The notes under the pieces: generated by a model
The model's input: only the letters and a program-made list of their open reading frames with translations
What the model was told of the DNA's origin: nothing
The model's database searches: none
Origin: Bradyrhizobium sp. SZCCT0153
GTDB lineage: Bacteria > Pseudomonadota > Alphaproteobacteria > Rhizobiales > Xanthobacteraceae
Length of the DNA stretch: 64,000 nt
Assembly (NCBI RefSeq): GCF_018129995.1
Contig: NZ_JAFCKS010000002.1
Span: forward strand, 1,221,822 to 1,285,821
Direction: 5' to 3'
Shown here: positions 53,505-61,447 of the stretch, in pieces
How positions within the stretch are numbered: position 1 is the first letter of the stretch
How the letters are laid out: every line of letters starts with the position of its first letter
Position numbers and translations under genes: made by a program

Positions 53505-55061
53505 CTACGCCATCTCGCGCCAGCGCGTCGGCAGGACTCCGTCCTGCCTGAAACTGTCGAGGAAGCCGAAGCGGGCGGCTTGCGGATTGGGGCCGGCTTC
53601 GATCGTCGTGCCGAGGATCTGCACCACATCTGTCTCGTCATAGGCGGGCCAGGCCGGCAGGCCGGGCCCGTTGGGATCGCCGTGCGCCGCGAAATTCAGC
53701 CAATAGTCCATCATCGTTCGCGCCATCGCGCGGTCCTCTTCGGCCGGCGGCGCCGAGCTGCCGATCACCTGTTGCGGCGTCAGCGTGCCGAACACGAACG
53801 GAATTTCGGTGACGTGCGAGGCGATCGGCGTGTAGCGCGACGTGTAGCCGAACACATAGCCGTAGACCGGCGCGCGCTTCCCGCGCCGATGCAGCCGTAG
53901 CCACTGCCAGCACTGTTCGCCGATCACGGTGTCGCCCGTGAGCGCGGCTGCGGATGCCTTGGCCTCCGTGTCGGTCGCGGCGGGGTAGACCTTCAGGAAG
54001 TCGGCCATGCGTTCGCGGCCGAACATCGCCTCGGCGGCGGCGAGAAAAGCGCGCGCCGATTGATCGGGGAGCGATTGTGCAGCGAACGGGAATTCCTCGG
54101 CGGTGTTCCAGCCCGCCAGCAAGGGGATGTGCATCTGCTCGCCGCGCAGAAATCTTCGCGCGGGCACATCCGGCACCACATGATGATCGATGCTCGGAGA
54201 GAACGCGGTCACGACCGGGCTGGTCGCAAAACTCCAGGTTGCGGCTGCATTCAACCGGTCGGCCGGCATGGCGCGCAAGGCTGCGATCGACGCCTGGCCC
54301 CGTTGCCGGGCGAAAGCGAGACCACGCGTGCGGGCTTCTTCAAAGCTTTGGAGCGGCCCGCGCTTGCCGTCCCAGAACGCGCCGCTCTGACCAATCGCCT
54401 TGTGAAACAGTCCATGCGCCAGCGGCGAGGCCATCAGGATGCCGACGGCCATGGCGCCGGCGGATTCGCCGAACAGGGTGACATTGTCGGGATTGCCGCC
54501 AAAGCCGGCGATGTTGGCCTTGACCCAGCGCAGCGCCGCAAGTTGATCCTGCAGGCCGTAATTGCCTGACGGCGCTTCCGCATCGAGATCGGGATGGGCG
54601 AGAAAGCCGAAGACGCCGAGGCGATAATTGAAGCTGACGACGACGGCCCCCTTGGCGGCCAACGCACCGCCGTCGGTCGCGGGGTTGGCCGAGGAGCCGA
54701 ACTGAAAGCCGCCGCCGTGAATCCACACCATCACGGGCCGCTTCTCGTCCGCGTGGCTCGCTGCGGTCCAGACGTTGAGATAGAGGCAATCCTCATCGCG
54801 CGGCCCCGGCCGATGATCGTTCTCTAGCGATGAAAGACAGCCCGCGCCAAAGACAAGCGCATCGCGCACGCCGTCCCATGGCGTGGGCGGCTGCGGGGCG
54901 CACCAACGCAGAAGCCCGACAGGGGGCGCTGCGTATGGGATGCCCTTGAACGCCAGCACGCCGCTTGCGTCGCGTCGAAGGCCGCGTACGAGACCTGCTT
55001 GCGTGCGGATATCGCGTCCAAGCTCGGCGGTTGTTGCGGTGCTGAAGCCATGCATGGTCAT
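53505..55061 (-). CDS. Type B carboxylesterase
   Basis: A 518-residue carboxylesterase family protein. EDCLYLNVW (signature 2), VMVWIHGGGFQFGSS (oxyanion hole), and GESAGAMAVGIL with nucleophile Ser200 are all present; PnbA-like. The acid/His of the triad lie toward the C-terminus (the His in NFAAHGDPNG is typical). No clear signal peptide. It hydrolyses esters of carboxylic acids. It is divergent from the AraC gene at 55180, which probably regulates it. Confidence 0.93.
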   Translation of the reverse strand: MTMHGFSTATTAELGRDIRTQAGLVRGLRRDASGVLAFKGIPYAAPPVGLLRWCAPQPPTPWDGVRDALVFGAGCLSSLENDHRPGPRDEDCLYLNVWTAASHADEKRPVMVWIHGGGFQFGSSANPATDGGALAAKGAVVVSFNYRLGVFGFLAHPDLDAEAPSGNYGLQDQLAALRWVKANIAGFGGNPDNVTLFGESAGAMAVGILMASPLAHGLFHKAIGQSGAFWDGKRGPLQSFEEARTRGLAFARQRGQASIAALRAMPADRLNAAATWSFATSPVVTAFSPSIDHHVVPDVPARRFLRGEQMHIPLLAGWNTAEEFPFAAQSLPDQSARAFLAAAEAMFGRERMADFLKVYPAATDTEAKASAAALTGDTVIGEQCWQWLRLHRRGKRAPVYGYVFGYTSRYTPIASHVTEIPFVFGTLTPQQVIGSSAPPAEEDRAMARTMMDYWLNFAAHGDPNGPGLPAWPAYDETDVVQILGTTIEAGPNPQAARFGFLDSFRQDGVLPTRWREMA

Positions 55062-55179
55062 GTCCCTTGATCGCGTGAGCGCCTGGCCGCGGCCGGGCAG
55101 ATCCAGGGCGGCAAGCTATCGACTTTCGCGCGCGCTGGATTTAGATATTCAGGCAATCAATGACTAAAAACCGGCAAGC

Positions 55180-55980
55180 ATGAGACAGCCCCTTCGCTTT
55201 CCGTGGTTGAATCTCGATGTGGACGATCGCTCCGCACCGGTCATCGCCGTGCGTGTCGATGTCATCGGGACCAAGGCGGAGGTGCCCGATCATCGGCACC
55301 GTAAGGGACAGCTGATCTTTGCGCTGGGCGGCGGCGTCACATGTCGCGTTCCCACCGGCCTGTGGATGGTACCGCCTCATTGCGCGGTGTGGGTGCCGGG
55401 CGGCATGCAGCACAGCAACCTCGCCACCGCCAATGCGCGGCTGTTCTTCGTCTACATCGAGCCCGACGTCGTCGAGCTGCCGGATCGATGCAGCACGCTG
55501 TCGATCTCGCCGCTGCTGCGTGAAGTGATCATCGAATTGTCCGATCAGGTCGCCGGCGACGAGGCGGGGGTGGACTTGCTGGCGAAGGTCCTTTTGCGCG
55601 AGCTTCCCCGCATGCCCGTTCAGCAGCTGCATCTGCCGCTCTCGCCCGAGCCGCGGCTGAAGCGGATTGCTGCGGCGCTGGCGAAAAATCCCTCCGACCG
55701 CAGCACCCTGGCACAATGGGCCAGGCGCGTCGCGCTCAGCGAGAGCAGCCTCGCGCGCCTGATCGTCAAGGAGACGGGGCTGAGCTTCGGGCGCTGGCGC
55801 CAGCAATTGCACCTGATCGTCGCCTTGCGGGAGCTGACGTCCGGCGCGAGCGTGCAGCAGGTGTCGGCCGACCTCGGCTACGACTCAGTCGCAGCCTTCA
55901 TCACCATGTTCAAGAAGGCGCTCGGGAAACCGCCGGGGAAATATCTGAGCAGTGTCGCGCAAAATTCCGGTTCTGGATAG
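55180..55980 (+). CDS. AraC family transcriptional regulator (cupin sensor)
   Basis: A 266-residue AraC-type regulator. The N-terminal cupin sensor includes VPDHRHRKGQLIFALGGGVTCRV and VWVPGGMQHSN. The C-terminal HTH_18 domain (about residues 165-260) contains LAQWARRVALSESSLARLIVKETGLSFGRWRQQ and VSADLGYDSVAAFITMFKKALGKPPGKYL. The start is ATG 55180 opposite the carboxylesterase gene, from which it is divergent by 118 bases. Likely an activator or repressor of the esterase. Confidence 0.9.
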   Translation: MRQPLRFPWLNLDVDDRSAPVIAVRVDVIGTKAEVPDHRHRKGQLIFALGGGVTCRVPTGLWMVPPHCAVWVPGGMQHSNLATANARLFFVYIEPDVVELPDRCSTLSISPLLREVIIELSDQVAGDEAGVDLLAKVLLRELPRMPVQQLHLPLSPEPRLKRIAAALAKNPSDRSTLAQWARRVALSESSLARLIVKETGLSFGRWRQQLHLIVALRELTSGASVQQVSADLGYDSVAAFITMFKKALGKPPGKYLSSVAQNSGSG

Positions 55981-56088
55981 CGGGCTGGATTAGCCGCCAG
56001 CGTAATCGACCAAACCCTTTCGTCTCCAGTGAGCCGACCTGCGCAGTGATCCTCGATAGTTTTTGGTTCTCCGTAGATTGAATGGAAT

Positions 56089-56589
56089 CTAGCTCCCCCG
56101 CGACATCTTCTCGAACCGCTTCACCAGCCGCTCCCGCCTCAGCCGCGACAACCGCTGGATCCAGAACATCCCGTCGAGCTGGTCGATCTCGTGCTGGTGG
56201 CAGACCGCGCGCAGGCCGTCCGACTCCTCGCTTTGCACCTTGCCGTCGAGATCCCGATAGCTGATCCGCACCCGCGCGTGGCGCTGCACCTCGTCGTTGA
56301 CGCCGGGCATCGAGACGCTGCCTTCGCGGTGCATGATCAACTCGGGCGAGGCCCACGCGATCTCCGGATTGACGTAGGTCTGCGCACCCTCCTTGTCGTC
56401 GAGCTCGAGCACGACGACGCGCAGGGGCACACCGACATGCGGCGCCGTGATGCCGATGCCGGGTGCGGCGCGCATCGTCTCGATCAGGTCGTTTGCAAGC
56501 TCGCGCAAGGCATCGTCGAATGCGGTGACGGGGCGGGCCGGCATCGCGAGCCGGCGGTCGGGATAGCGCATGATCGGGCGAATGGTCAT
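56089..56589 (-). CDS. Peptide deformylase-like protein lacking two metal ligands
   Basis: A 166-residue protein with the deformylase fold pattern, but the key residues have changed. Motif I is GIGITAPHVG, with His51 for the conserved Gln. Motif II is EGSVSMPG, with Ser91 in place of the metal-binding Cys. Motif III is HQHEIDQLDG, with His133 and Glu134 kept but Gln137 in place of the third ligand His. With two of three metal ligands lost, classical deformylase activity is unlikely. It may bind ribosomes or substrates without catalysis. The true deformylase should be elsewhere in the genome. It is divergent from the TetR gene at 56668. Confidence 0.88.
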   Translation of the reverse strand: MTIRPIMRYPDRRLAMPARPVTAFDDALRELANDLIETMRAAPGIGITAPHVGVPLRVVVLELDDKEGAQTYVNPEIAWASPELIMHREGSVSMPGVNDEVQRHARVRISYRDLDGKVQSEESDGLRAVCHQHEIDQLDGMFWIQRLSRLRRERLVKRFEKMSRGS

Positions 56590-56639
56590 GAGAGGCTCCT
56601 ACCACTCACGGATGGTTGAAGCATCCCATTCTTGACGCT

Positions 56640-56657
56640 CTACCAACTGGAAGGTAG
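56640..56657. promoter_or_regulatory. TetR operator candidate 1 at the tetR promoter
   Basis: CTACCAACTGGAAGGTAG, an inverted repeat (CTACC/GGTAG). It lies between a TTGACG -35 candidate (56632-56637) and a -10 candidate TAGTCA (56655-56660, 17-base spacing), just before the TetR start. An almost identical copy is at 57322-57339. Confidence 0.65.
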
Positions 56658-56667
56658 TCAATCCGAC

Positions 56668-57252
56668 ATGAGCAACGCCACCTCGACCGCCGACGATATT
56701 CTGGCCTGCGCGCGCACACTGATCATCGCGGGCGGCTACAACGGCTTCAGCTACGCCGACGTGGCTGAAGTGGTCGGCATCCGCAAACCGAGCATCCATC
56801 ACCATTTCGCCAGCAAGGTCGACCTGGTCCGCACCCTCGTGTCGCGCTACCGCGAGGAAGCGCAGGCGGGGCTGTCCACGCTCGAGCGCAATATCCCTGA
56901 TCCGCGCGAGCAGCTCAAAAACTATGTCGGGTATTGGGAGGCGTGCATCACGGACGCGACGGCTCCGTTCTGCGTATGCGCGCTGCTGGCCAGCGAGCTT
57001 CCGATCCTGCCCGAGGAAGTGGCGCTTGAAGTTCGGGCTCATTTTCGCGCGCTCGCCTCGTGGCTGAATTTGGTGATGGAGCGCGGCAAGCGGAAGGGGC
57101 GGCTTCAGCTCTCCGGCACGGCCCGGGTCGAGGCAGAGGGATTCATGGCGACCGTTCACGGCGCAATGCTGTCGGCTCGTGCCTTTGGCGATCCAAAAAT
57201 GTTCGGTGTGATCACCGGGCCGCTGCTGGATCGGCTGTCCGCCAGGCACTGA
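56668..57252 (+). CDS. TetR family transcriptional regulator
   Basis: A 194-residue TetR regulator. The HTH (GGYNGFSYADVAEVVGIRKPSIHHHFASKVDLV, about residues 20-52) and a C-terminal ligand domain are clear; the CITDATAPFCVCALLASELPILPEEV segment matches the group that recognises small lipophilic ligands. ATG 56668 follows the operator-containing promoter. Because the -10 candidate ends eight bases before the ATG, the message may be leaderless; a GGAAGG upstream overlaps the operator. A near-copy of the operator precedes the next gene, the predicted second target. Confidence 0.9.
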   Translation: MSNATSTADDILACARTLIIAGGYNGFSYADVAEVVGIRKPSIHHHFASKVDLVRTLVSRYREEAQAGLSTLERNIPDPREQLKNYVGYWEACITDATAPFCVCALLASELPILPEEVALEVRAHFRALASWLNLVMERGKRKGRLQLSGTARVEAEGFMATVHGAMLSARAFGDPKMFGVITGPLLDRLSARH

Positions 57253-57321
57253 GAGACATCCGCGAAACGATAACATGAGCGCGCGGGCAAGCCCGGGGAC
57301 GAAGACGGCTGCGCGCAAAAA

Positions 57322-57339
57322 CTACCAACTAGTAGGTAA
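57322..57339. promoter_or_regulatory. TetR operator candidate 2 upstream of the membrane gene
   Basis: CTACCAACTAGTAGGTAA, sharing CTACCAACT-GxAGGTA with the tetR promoter element at 56640. Core TACCAACTAGTAGGTA is nearly palindromic. It lies two bases before the GGAGAG ribosome site of the 57353 gene, so a bound repressor would block its transcription. Confidence 0.65.
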
Positions 57340-57352
57340 AGGAGAGAATGCA

Positions 57353-57931
57353 GTGGTGCACTATCAGTTGGATCTGGTTCGTGCCGATCGCGAGCGATGG
57401 CTGAAGCAATACTACTTTATCCGGGCGGCGTTCTCCGTCGCCTGGGTCGCTGCCGCGCTTGCCGGCGGAGCCGTTTCTCCGGTGATCGCCGGCGCCTTGC
57501 TCGTCCTCTATCCGGCATGGGACGCCGCGGCCAATTTCGCGGATGCCTTGCGCAGCGGCGGCTTCAATCAGAACCGTACGCAGGTCCTGAACGTTCTGGC
57601 GAGTCTGGCGACGACCATCGCAGTCGTCATCGCATTGCAGGCGGGCATGAACTGGGTGCTCGGAATCTTCGGGGCATGGGCGATCCTGTCCGGACTGCTC
57701 CAGTTGGCGACGGCCATCCGCCGCTGGAGGAGTTTTGGCGCGCAATGGGCCATGGTGCTCAGCGGTGGCCAATCAGCGCTGGCAGGCGGCTTCTTCATCT
57801 TTCAGGCCACGCTGCCCACGGTTCCGTCGATCGCGAATGTTGCGGGATATGCCGGCGTCGGTGCGCTCTACTTCGGGGTCTCGGCGGTCTGGCTCACGGT
57901 CGGCAAGTGGCGGCGTAACGCAGCGATATGA
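57353..57931 (+). CDS. DUF308-like multi-span membrane protein
   Basis: A 192-residue protein with about six hydrophobic helices, starting near residue 18 (YYFIRAAFSVAWVAAALAGG) and ending VGALYFGVSAVWLTVG. The layout (short helices in pairs, GxxA-rich) resembles the HdeD/DUF308 family of acid-resistance membrane proteins. GTG 57353 (or 57356) is preferred because GGAGAG sits just upstream; a longer frame to 57275 would span the operator. It follows tetR, and the shared operator suggests joint regulation. Function unknown. Confidence 0.75.
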   Translation: MVHYQLDLVRADRERWLKQYYFIRAAFSVAWVAAALAGGAVSPVIAGALLVLYPAWDAAANFADALRSGGFNQNRTQVLNVLASLATTIAVVIALQAGMNWVLGIFGAWAILSGLLQLATAIRRWRSFGAQWAMVLSGGQSALAGGFFIFQATLPTVPSIANVAGYAGVGALYFGVSAVWLTVGKWRRNAAI

Positions 57932-57935
57932 AGCA

Positions 57936-57965
57936 CTGCCACGTGAAACCCTGCCACGTGAAACC
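57936..57965. repeat. Short tandem repeat
   Basis: CTGCCACGTGAAACC repeated exactly twice (15 bp units) right after the membrane gene. Each unit holds CACGTG, a palindromic hexamer. Function not evident. Confidence 0.8.
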
Positions 57966-57978
57966 TCACCACGGCGGC

Positions 57979-58440
57979 TCACGCGTCCGGGTAGGGCGTG
58001 CCGTCCTTGTGCACGAACCGGCCGTCGGAATTGGCGCTCTTCATGTCGATGTCGGAGCAGGTGGTGAGATCGTCGGCCGAGCGCGAGCCGACCTCGAGAT
58101 AGAGGGCAACCGCATGCGAGCGGTTGATCATGTGGTGGCCGTTGCCGCTGCCCTTCGCGAAGGCGGCGCAGTCGCCGGCGCGGAGCACCGTCTCGCATTC
58201 GTCCTCGATCAGCGTCACTTCGCCCTCGAGAACATAGACGAACTCGACCTCATGCGAATGCCAGTGCCGCTGGCTCGACCAGTTGCCCGGCGGCAGGCGC
58301 ATCAAATTGACGCCGAAATCGGACAAGCCTCCGGCATTGCCAAGCCGCTGCCGGACCCGATCAGCGCAAGGTGCATCGAAGGGCGCGGGATAGCCGGAGC
58401 CCTTTGGGGCGGGTACGGCAGCAAGGTCGATTTTCGGCAT
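57979..58440 (-). CDS. Cupin domain protein
   Basis: A 153-residue single cupin. The first cupin motif is WSSQRHWHSHEVEFVYVLEGEVTLIEDE (two His and a Glu as metal ligands) and the second is LRAGDCAAFAKGSGNGHHMINRS (His). Likely metal-dependent, but the reaction is unknown. The start ATG 58440 has AGGGGAAG upstream; a longer frame to 58599 lacks family sequence. It is divergent from the MFS gene at 58627, so the pair may share a regulatory region. Similar cupins occur near MFS carriers of acids. Confidence 0.85.
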   Translation of the reverse strand: MPKIDLAAVPAPKGSGYPAPFDAPCADRVRQRLGNAGGLSDFGVNLMRLPPGNWSSQRHWHSHEVEFVYVLEGEVTLIEDECETVLRAGDCAAFAKGSGNGHHMINRSHAVALYLEVGSRSADDLTTCSDIDMKSANSDGRFVHKDGTPYPDA

Positions 58441-58626
58441 GTGGGCTTCCCCTGAAGTCTTTCGTTTGAAGTTATTGGGCGAAAGCCGGGCGCTCCAGAG
58501 GAGCAGTCGTGGGAACAATGCGCTGTCGACGGTCGCGACCGCGCGCGAAATAAAGTACCGTTGCCGTGTCGGCCCCCGCCGTTCCCATTCGTCTTCCACC
58601 CAGACAGACCTGACGGGGAGACCAAA

Positions 58627-59847
58627 ATGTTACGTGCCAACTATCGCTGGGTGATCGTCGCCGCCGGCGGCTTGCTCGGCTGCGTCGCGATCGGCGGCAT
58701 GTTTTCGCTGCCGGTGTTCCTGCAGCCGATCGCGACGGACACCGGCTGGTCGGTGACCGGCATCTCCAGCGCGATGACGATCGGCTTTCTGGCGATGGCG
58801 TTCACCAGCATGGCCTGGGGCACGCTGACCGACCGGTTCGGGCCGCTGCCGGTGGTGCTGACGGGATCGACGGTCCTGTCCCTCAGCCTGTTCGCGGCCA
58901 GCCATGCGACCTCGCTGCTCGCGTTCCAGTTCGTCTTCGGCCTCCTGGTCGGCGCCTCCTGCGCGGCGATCTTCGCGCCGATGATGGCGACGGTCACCGG
59001 CTGGTTCGACACCCATCGCAGCCTCGCCGTGTCGCTGGTCTCGGCCGGCATGGGCATGGCGCCGATGACGATGGCGCCGCTCGCGGCCTGGCTCGTCTCC
59101 GGTCATGACTGGCGCACCTCGATGCAGATCGTGGCGCTGGTGGTCGGCGCCATCATGATCCCGGTGTCGTTCCTGGTGCGACGCCCGCCCGCGCTCGAGC
59201 ACGCCGTGGCCGCGCCTGCGGGCGAGGGCGCGCCGCAGACCGAAATGTCGATGGCGGAGGCGCTGCGCTCGCCGCAATTCATGATCTTGCTGGCCACCAA
59301 TTTCTTCTGCTGCGCCACCCATTCGGGCCCGATCATCCACACCGTCAGCTATGCCGTGAGCTGTGGCATCCCGCTGATCGCCGCGGTCACGATCTACAGC
59401 ATCGAGGGTTTTGCCGGCATGGGCGGGCGCATCGCCTTCGGCCTGATGGGTGACCGCTTCGGTGCCAAGCGCGTGCTGGTCTCCGGGCTCCTGTTGCAGG
59501 CGTTCGGCGCGCTCGGTTATGTGTTCGCGCACCAGCTCGCGACGTTCTACGCGGTCGGCGCCGTCTTCGGCTTCATCTATGCCGGCACCATGCCGCTCTA
59601 CGCGGTGCTGGTGCGTGAAAACTTTCCGCTCAGGATGATGGGTACGGTGATCGGCGGCACCGCGATGGCCGGAAGCCTCGGCATGGCCACCGGTCCGCTC
59701 GCCGGCGGCCTGATCTACGACGCCTTCTCCAGCTACGCCTGGCTCTACATCGCCTCTTGGGCGATGGGCCTCGGCGCTTTCCTGATGGCGGTGAATTTCA
59801 GGCCGTTCGCGAAGCCGCAAGCGGAGGTGGCGCCGGCGGCGGCGTGA
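58627..59847 (+). CDS. MFS transporter
   Basis: A 406-residue MFS carrier with about 12 segments. Motif A is WGTLTDRFGPLPVV and its C-half version is AFGLMGDRFGAKRVL. The family is close to the OFA/monocarboxylate group (YRWVIVAAGGLLGCVAIGG start). Inner-membrane uptake or export of an organic acid is likely. ATG 58627 has GGGGAGA upstream. It is divergent from the cupin gene. It differs from the MFS genes at 6279 and 30316, so the window has three distinct MFS families or subfamilies. Confidence 0.88.
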   Translation: MLRANYRWVIVAAGGLLGCVAIGGMFSLPVFLQPIATDTGWSVTGISSAMTIGFLAMAFTSMAWGTLTDRFGPLPVVLTGSTVLSLSLFAASHATSLLAFQFVFGLLVGASCAAIFAPMMATVTGWFDTHRSLAVSLVSAGMGMAPMTMAPLAAWLVSGHDWRTSMQIVALVVGAIMIPVSFLVRRPPALEHAVAAPAGEGAPQTEMSMAEALRSPQFMILLATNFFCCATHSGPIIHTVSYAVSCGIPLIAAVTIYSIEGFAGMGGRIAFGLMGDRFGAKRVLVSGLLLQAFGALGYVFAHQLATFYAVGAVFGFIYAGTMPLYAVLVRENFPLRMMGTVIGGTAMAGSLGMATGPLAGGLIYDAFSSYAWLYIASWAMGLGAFLMAVNFRPFAKPQAEVAPAAA

Positions 59848-59869
59848 GGGGTCTCGTCGAGGCGCAGCG

Positions 59870-59981
59870 TTAGAGTTGCGCCTCGATCGCGGCCTTTTCG
59901 ACGACCGAGTGCCGGCCAGTCCTGCCGGTTCAGACAGCCGATGCAGTCGCGGAAGATGTCAGCGAGGTCGGATCTGGTCAC
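59870..59981 (-). pseudogene. Remnant of a SnoaL/ester cyclase gene (internally deleted)
   Basis: From a GTG at 59981 with AGGAG upstream, the frame encodes MTRSDLADIFRDCIGCLNRQDWPALG, the usual start of ester-cyclase/SnoaL-like proteins. It then runs into a shifted frame that encodes HSVVEKAAIEAQL and a TAA stop (59872-59870), the usual end of the same family. About 90-100 codons of the middle are missing. This is consistent with a deletion that joined the two ends. No intact copy is nearby. Confidence 0.6.
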
Positions 59982-60038
59982 GGCGACGCTCCTGCGGCGT
60001 GGCGCTGCTGACGCGGCAGGCCGGGAGTCGCCGCGCCT

Positions 60039-60911
60039 TCACAACCGTTTTTCGAAGAACAGGTCCGGGTAGGGGTCGTCGTTGAAGCGAGGAATTTCGC
60101 TCCAGCCCGTGGTGCGGTAGAGCTGGCCGGCTTCGGTAAGCGCGCTGTTGGTGTCGAGCCGCAGCAGCTTGATGCCGAGCTGGCGCGCAGCATTCTCGGC
60201 CGCGTCCATCAGGCGCCGGCCGAGCCGCAATCCGCGCGCGGCGGGAGCGACCCAGAGACGCTTGATCTCGGCATAGCCGTGATCGGTGCCCTTCAGCCCG
60301 ACGCAGCCGATCGGCAGCGTGTCCGACATCGCGACGACGAAGGTGCCGCGCGGCCGGCGCATGTCCTTGGCATCAGGGTCGCGCGACAGCGAGACGTCAA
60401 AGCCCTGCTTGAAGCGGCGGCCGAGCTCCGCATAATACTCGCCGAGGCAATAGCGGGCCGCTTCGCACCCCGGATCCATCTCGTCCAGCGTGACGCGCTC
60501 GCGCGTCAGCGCGGAGGCGATCATGTCCATCGCCGCCAGCAGCGCCTCGCGCTGCGAATGCTGCGCGACAAAGCCCTCGGCCTGCGCGTTCGACAATGCC
60601 TCATAGGCGTTGAACTCGCGCCGGCCGGCGCGTGTCAGCCTTGCGACGCGGCGACGGGCGTCGTCGTCATGTGCCGTCGTCTCGATCAGGCCTTCATCCT
60701 CGAGAGAGCGCAGCAGGCGGCTCATCAGACCGGAATCGAGACCGAGATAGTCGCGGATATCGGCCACGTCCGAACGCCCGTGCCCGATCGCATTGAGCAC
60801 GCGCGCCGCCCCGAGCGGACGGCCACGCCCGAGGAACGAGGTATCGAGCGCGCCGACGGCAGACGTCACGGCACGGTTGAAGCGGCGAACACGGGAGACA
60901 GGATCAAGCAT
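60039..60911 (-). CDS. MarR-type regulator fused to a GNAT acetyltransferase
   Basis: A 290-residue two-domain protein. Residues 1-140 form a MarR-type winged helix (ARVLNAIGHGRSDVADIRDYLGLDSGLMSRLLRSLEDEGLIE). Residues 160-290 are a GNAT domain with the acetyl-CoA motif LWVAPAARGLRLGRRLMDAAENAAR and the closing YRTTGWSEIPRFNDDPYPDLFFEKRL. This fusion class is known in proteobacteria. The start ATG 60911 is directly next to a large palindrome, and no ribosome site precedes it, which suggests a leaderless message. It may acetylate a ligand or protein in response to its effector. Confidence 0.9.
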   Translation of the reverse strand: MLDPVSRVRRFNRAVTSAVGALDTSFLGRGRPLGAARVLNAIGHGRSDVADIRDYLGLDSGLMSRLLRSLEDEGLIETTAHDDDARRRVARLTRAGRREFNAYEALSNAQAEGFVAQHSQREALLAAMDMIASALTRERVTLDEMDPGCEAARYCLGEYYAELGRRFKQGFDVSLSRDPDAKDMRRPRGTFVVAMSDTLPIGCVGLKGTDHGYAEIKRLWVAPAARGLRLGRRLMDAAENAARQLGIKLLRLDTNSALTEAGQLYRTTGWSEIPRFNDDPYPDLFFEKRL

Positions 60912-60933
60912 ATATCTGACTTTAGTCAGATAT
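60912..60933. promoter_or_regulatory. Palindromic operator overlapping the MarR-GNAT promoter
   Basis: ATATCTGAC (60912-60920), spacer TTTA, GTCAGATAT (60925-60933), a perfect nine-base inverted repeat next to the ATG of the MarR-GNAT gene. On the minus strand, TTGACT (60946-60941) and TAAAGT (60924-60919) are spaced by 16 bases and overlap the palindrome, suggesting autorepression. Confidence 0.7.
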
Positions 60934-60958
60934 CGTCTTCAGTCAATTGGGGTGTTGT

Positions 60959-61369
60959 TCACTTCAGCGTCAGCAGCGGCTTGTCCTTCTCGACGATGTA
61001 GGTCGCAAGCTCGCTCGCGGTGTCCTGGCCGACGTTCCTGGCCGCATGCACCGTTCCGGCCGGGATGAACAGCACGTCGCCGGCCTTCAGCGTCACCGGC
61101 GGCTTGCCTTCGACGTCGTATTCGATCGCGCCCGCGAGCACGTAGATGATCTCTTCGCCCGGATGGGTGTGCCGGCCGAACGCAACCCCGGGGGCGAGGT
61201 CGACGCGCACCTGCACGGCCTCGCTCCCGGGCGCGCTGAGATCGTGGCGCTGGAGGTCGGTACGCGTGACGCCGGCCGGCTGCGCGGCCGTGGGCAGGGT
61301 GAGAAGATTGACGGCGAGCACGGCGGCGCTGGCGAGAATACGCACGGCCGGCAAAAGACGATAGCCCAT
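60959..61369 (-). CDS. Exported cupin domain protein
   Basis: A 136-residue cupin with an N-terminal signal peptide or anchor (LLPAVRILASAAVLAVNLLTLPTAAQ). Motif 1 (GVAFGRHTHPGEEIIYVLAGAIEYDV) and motif 2 (LKAGDVLFIPAGTVHAARN) are canonical, with the His/His/Glu/His metal set. It lies in the same direction as the MarR-GNAT gene, about 50 bases upstream, with that gene's promoter in the gap; and downstream of the Ohr gene on the same strand. The role is unknown; similar exported cupins are common in this genus. Confidence 0.88.
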   Translation of the reverse strand: MGYRLLPAVRILASAAVLAVNLLTLPTAAQPAGVTRTDLQRHDLSAPGSEAVQVRVDLAPGVAFGRHTHPGEEIIYVLAGAIEYDVEGKPPVTLKAGDVLFIPAGTVHAARNVGQDTASELATYIVEKDKPLLTLK

Positions 61370-61447
61370 GGTCGGCTCCCGAAGTTCACGGAATTGATTG
61401 CGCCGCGCGGGCCCGGCCGATCTTCGGCCGGCCCGCGTCGTGGCGTT

